Below are positions 20,822 to 23,199 of a stretch of 23,199 nt of DNA, one piece after another. The position numbers and the translations under genes are program-made. The stretch is from Desulfobulbaceae bacterium UBA5173 (GTDB taxonomy: Bacteria > Desulfobacterota > Desulfobulbia > Desulfobulbales > Desulfobulbaceae): positions 1-23,199 of the forward strand of contig DHWV01000071.1 in NCBI GenBank assembly GCA_002413355.1, given 5' to 3'. Within the stretch, counting starts at the first letter, position 1. The number at the start of each line of letters is the position of its first letter. The notes below the pieces were generated by a model. The model worked only from the letters and a program-made list of their open reading frames with translations. It was not told the DNA's origin and did no database searches.

Positions 20822-23026
20822 TCACTTCTTCAGCATTCCCTTCTTCCGCTTGACGATTTTCTTCTTCCTCAGCTTGAAGAGCCGTTGCGCGTCTATTTGC
20901 CGCTTTTCGGCCTGACGGATGAATTTTTCGTGACTACCGATCTGATCCTCGCCATTACGCTGGATGTAGGTGCCGTCCGACTGCATTTCCCACGCAGTGC
21001 GCTGGTCATTGAACTGCACATCCAAGAACTTGCGCAGTTCGGCCCGCAGCTCCGGCGGCTCCACCGGAGTGATCACTTCCACCCGCTCTTCCAAATTCCG
21101 CTTCATGATGTCAGCGGAACCGATGAAATACTCTTCTTCGCCGCCGTTATGGAAATAGTAGATGCGGCTGTGTTCGAGGAAGCGGCCCACCACGGAAATC
21201 ACCCGCACGTTTTCGGACAGGCCGGGAATACCGGGACGCAGACGGCAGCTATCGCGGACGATGAGATCAACCTGCACCCCGGCCATTGAAGCTTTGTATA
21301 AGGCGGCGGTGATGTCCTTATCTTCCAGCGCATTGGTTTTAAACTGAATCCGACCCGGTGTTTTTTCGCCGTGCAGAGCCATTTCACGGCTGATCTTCTC
21401 CAATAGCTCCTTTTTCAGCACCCTTGGCGAGGGCAGCAGCTTCTGGTAATGCCTATCCGGGGCATAGCCAGTGGTTAGGTAGTTGAACAGCTCGGTCAGG
21501 TCTTCACCAAGGATTGGATCGCAGGTGAGGATGCCGAGATCAGAATACATCCGGGCCGTGCCAGCATGATAGTTGCCCGTGCCAATGTGGGCGTAGCGGC
21601 GTAGGCCGTCAAAGTCGCGGCGCACCACAAAGATCACCTTGGAGTGCGTCTTCAGGCCAACCACGCCGTAAGTGACATGCACTCCGGCCTCTTCCAGCCG
21701 TTCTGCCCAGCGGATGTTCGCCGATTCGTCAAAGCGGGCCTTCAACTCAACGACCACCGTCACCTGTTTGCCGTTCTTGGCGGCCTCCAGCAGACAGGGA
21801 ATGATGTCCGAATCTGCCGATGTCCGGTACAGAGTCATCTTGATCGCCAGCACCTTGGGGTCTTGACTGGCCTCGCGCAGGAAACGCTGCACTGAGGTAT
21901 CAAAGGACTCATACGGGTGCTGGAGCAAGATGGTTCCCTGCTCGCGGATAACGTGGAAGATGTTGCGCGACTCGCCGCTCAGGCGGAAGTTGTCAAAGGG
22001 CTGGTGCGGCGGATAGCGCAGCTCCGGCAGATCAATGGAGGTGATCTGGAAAAAGTCGCGCTTGCCGATGATGCCGCTGACCGTAAACACATCCTTGCTC
22101 TCGTCAATGCCCAGCTCGGCAGCCAACATCCCCCGATGAGAGGGATTCATGCTGGACTCTATCTCCAGCCGGACGATCTCGGCGAATTTGCGGTCGCGCA
22201 GAGCGGTCTCGATCACTGCCAGGAGGTCGTTGGCCTTTTCCGCGTTCTGCTCAGTGATGGCATTGCGCGTCACCCGGAACAGCGTGCAGGATTCAATCAG
22301 CAGGCCGGGGAAGACAATGGTCAGATTGTTGGCGATCAGGTCTTCAAAACGGATGTAGCAGTGACCGCTGCCGATTTTGATAAAGCGGGGAATGCCCACG
22401 CCAGTCGGCACCTTGATCCGGTTGAGGAAGGTGTGGTCGTCATGCTCATAGCGCGTCACCACCAAAAGGTTGAGCGACAGGTTAGAAATAAAGGGGAAAG
22501 GATGCGCTGGGTCCATCCCCTGCGGCGTGAGCAGCGGATAAATGTTGTCATGAAAGTAACGGTCTGCCTCTTTGCGCTGCTCTTTGTCTAACTGCTGATA
22601 ACTGACAATGTGGATGCCCTGCGCGGCCAACAGGTTGATCAGTTCCGTTTCCAGTGCCTCCTGCTGATGGAGGATGTCACGCACCACGTCTTGGCATTCG
22701 CTGATCTGTTCGCTTGGCGTTCTGCCATCCACAGTTAGGCTGCGCACCCCGGCTCCGACCTGCTGTTTGAGGCCGCCGATTCGCTTCATGGAAAACTCGT
22801 CCAAGTTGCTGCCGACGATAGCCAAGAACTTGACCCGCTCCAGCAGCGGCGTGCGCTTGTCCTGCCCTTCGTGCAAGACACGGCGGTTGAACTCCAGCCA
22901 CGTCAACTCGCGGTTCAGATACCACTGAGGTGAATCGAGGTTGAATTCCTGCCTGTCGCGTTTCTCCTCATCAGCAGGGGCAACTGCCTTGCTGTCCTCT
23001 GCATTGGGACTTGCTGTCTCTGTCAT
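20822..23026 (-). CDS. ppk: Polyphosphate kinase 1
   Basis: A 734-residue PPK1, which reversibly polymerises the gamma-phosphate of ATP into polyphosphate. The N-terminal domain (SPQWYLNRELTWLEFNRRVL, NLDEFSMKRIGGL) is followed by the PPK middle domain (HPFPFISNLSLNLLV) and two phospholipase-D-like catalytic halves. The autophosphorylated histidine is expected at His461 (GLKTHSKV), with a second catalytic His619 (LEHSRIYYF); GTGNYH and YFIGSADIMKRNLEERVEV are also conserved. A GGAGG Shine-Dalgarno lies 6 bases before ATG 23026. The basic C-terminal tail (FKLRKKKIVKRKKG) is an extension. Its promoter appears to use the adjacent dispersed repeat for the -35 box. Confidence 0.97.
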   Translation of the reverse strand: MTETASPNAEDSKAVAPADEEKRDRQEFNLDSPQWYLNRELTWLEFNRRVLHEGQDKRTPLLERVKFLAIVGSNLDEFSMKRIGGLKQQVGAGVRSLTVDGRTPSEQISECQDVVRDILHQQEALETELINLLAAQGIHIVSYQQLDKEQRKEADRYFHDNIYPLLTPQGMDPAHPFPFISNLSLNLLVVTRYEHDDHTFLNRIKVPTGVGIPRFIKIGSGHCYIRFEDLIANNLTIVFPGLLIESCTLFRVTRNAITEQNAEKANDLLAVIETALRDRKFAEIVRLEIESSMNPSHRGMLAAELGIDESKDVFTVSGIIGKRDFFQITSIDLPELRYPPHQPFDNFRLSGESRNIFHVIREQGTILLQHPYESFDTSVQRFLREASQDPKVLAIKMTLYRTSADSDIIPCLLEAAKNGKQVTVVVELKARFDESANIRWAERLEEAGVHVTYGVVGLKTHSKVIFVVRRDFDGLRRYAHIGTGNYHAGTARMYSDLGILTCDPILGEDLTELFNYLTTGYAPDRHYQKLLPSPRVLKKELLEKISREMALHGEKTPGRIQFKTNALEDKDITAALYKASMAGVQVDLIVRDSCRLRPGIPGLSENVRVISVVGRFLEHSRIYYFHNGGEEEYFIGSADIMKRNLEERVEVITPVEPPELRAELRKFLDVQFNDQRTAWEMQSDGTYIQRNGEDQIGSHEKFIRQAEKRQIDAQRLFKLRKKKIVKRKKGMLKK

Positions 23027-23064
23027 TTCGTGCCTCCTTGCGGCGGTTTAAACTTCGGCTTTCC

Positions 23065-23093
23065 ATTATAAGGCTAAGGCAACATAATTTGAA
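23065..23093 (-). promoter_or_regulatory. Candidate promoter for ppk, -35 inside the repeat
   Basis: Minus strand: TTCAAA (23088-23093) lies in the terminal arm of the dispersed repeat; a 17-base spacer leads to a perfect TATAAT (23065-23070). It lies 39 bases upstream of ppk. The same arrangement occurs at the kamA end of the window. Confidence 0.5.
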
Positions 23094-23199
23094 GCATCGT
23101 ATCTGTCATTTCGAGCGGAGCGAGAAATCTCACGCCAAGGACGAAGAGGAGATTCCTCGCGTTGCTCGGAATGACATTCAAGTTCACTTTATGCTGCTT
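23079..23199. repeat. Complete dispersed palindromic repeat (MITE/REP-like)
   Basis: The core is an imperfect 27-base inverted repeat, 23105-23131 against 23149-23175 (22 of 27 paired), around a 17-base loop. Outside it, GCAACATAATTTGAA (23079-23093) matches the reverse complement of the right flank, which reads GCAGCATAAAGTGAA, in 12 of 15 positions, giving terminal inverted repeats. The element runs to about the end of the window. No open frame is inside it. A partial copy in inverted orientation lies at 1-59. Confidence 0.82.

Noticed and set aside
23105..23175. Rho-independent terminator or CRISPR-like repeat
   Set aside because: The stem has no T-run, and there is no spaced repeat series; the partial copy at 1-59 shows it is a dispersed element.

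Overview
This window is a mostly minus-strand stretch of a GC-rich bacterial chromosome carrying core translation genes with several accessory insertions. The order thrS-infC-rpmI-rplT-pheS-pheT-ihfA, a PheS with a four-cysteine insert, a DUF445 membrane protein, ComM and Ppk fit a Gram-negative proteobacterium sensu lato. My best guess is Desulfobacterota, perhaps Desulfobulbales (the group that includes cable bacteria). That placement is inference; no 16S gene or other decisive marker is present.

Layout, left to right. A truncated dispersed inverted repeat (1-59) leads into a lysine 2,3-aminomutase-like gene on the plus strand. Converging on it is a three-gene signalling operon read leftward: shikimate kinase, hybrid histidine kinase, and a REC/HD-GYP response regulator, joined by ATGA overlaps. 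tRNA-Pro(GGG), with its own promoter and terminator, separates this from the translation cluster (4956-13756). That cluster reads leftward: a RusA-like resolvase gene, thrS, infC, rpmI, rplT, pheS, pheT, ihfA. tRNA-Val(GAC) lies upstream of it. A plus-strand DUF445 gene follows (14226-15836). Next comes a tightly overlapped three-gene accessory operon (15859-19078) with its own promoter: an HEPN-like protein, a ParA-like ATPase with a KGGVGR deviant Walker motif, and a second P-loop ATPase. The window closes with comM and ppk and a complete copy of the dispersed repeat (about 23079-23199).

Three accessory signals stand out. (1) The normally adjacent pheS and pheT are separated by about 1.5 kb of AT-richer DNA. 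It holds two small membrane or exported proteins sharing a GNGN/TINNxSHN motif, a decayed second copy of the pheT 5' end, and a DUF4160-DUF2442 pair resembling a toxin-antitoxin module. (2) The HEPN/KGGVGR/P-loop operon looks like an uncharacterised conflict or defence system. (3) The repeats at the two ends face inward and each appears to donate a -35 box to a promoter directed at the neighbouring gene (kamA, ppk).

Functionally, the core genes supply Thr- and Phe-tRNA charging, initiation factor IF-3, ribosomal proteins L35 and L20 and the DNA-bending protein IHF. The signalling operon links an aromatic-biosynthesis enzyme gene to c-di-GMP turnover. ppk and comM cover polyphosphate synthesis and uptake or recombination of foreign DNA. 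No stretch over 300 bases lacks a gene; the longest gap, 13939-14225, holds two divergent promoter candidates. No CRISPR array, rRNA, transposase or integrase was seen.
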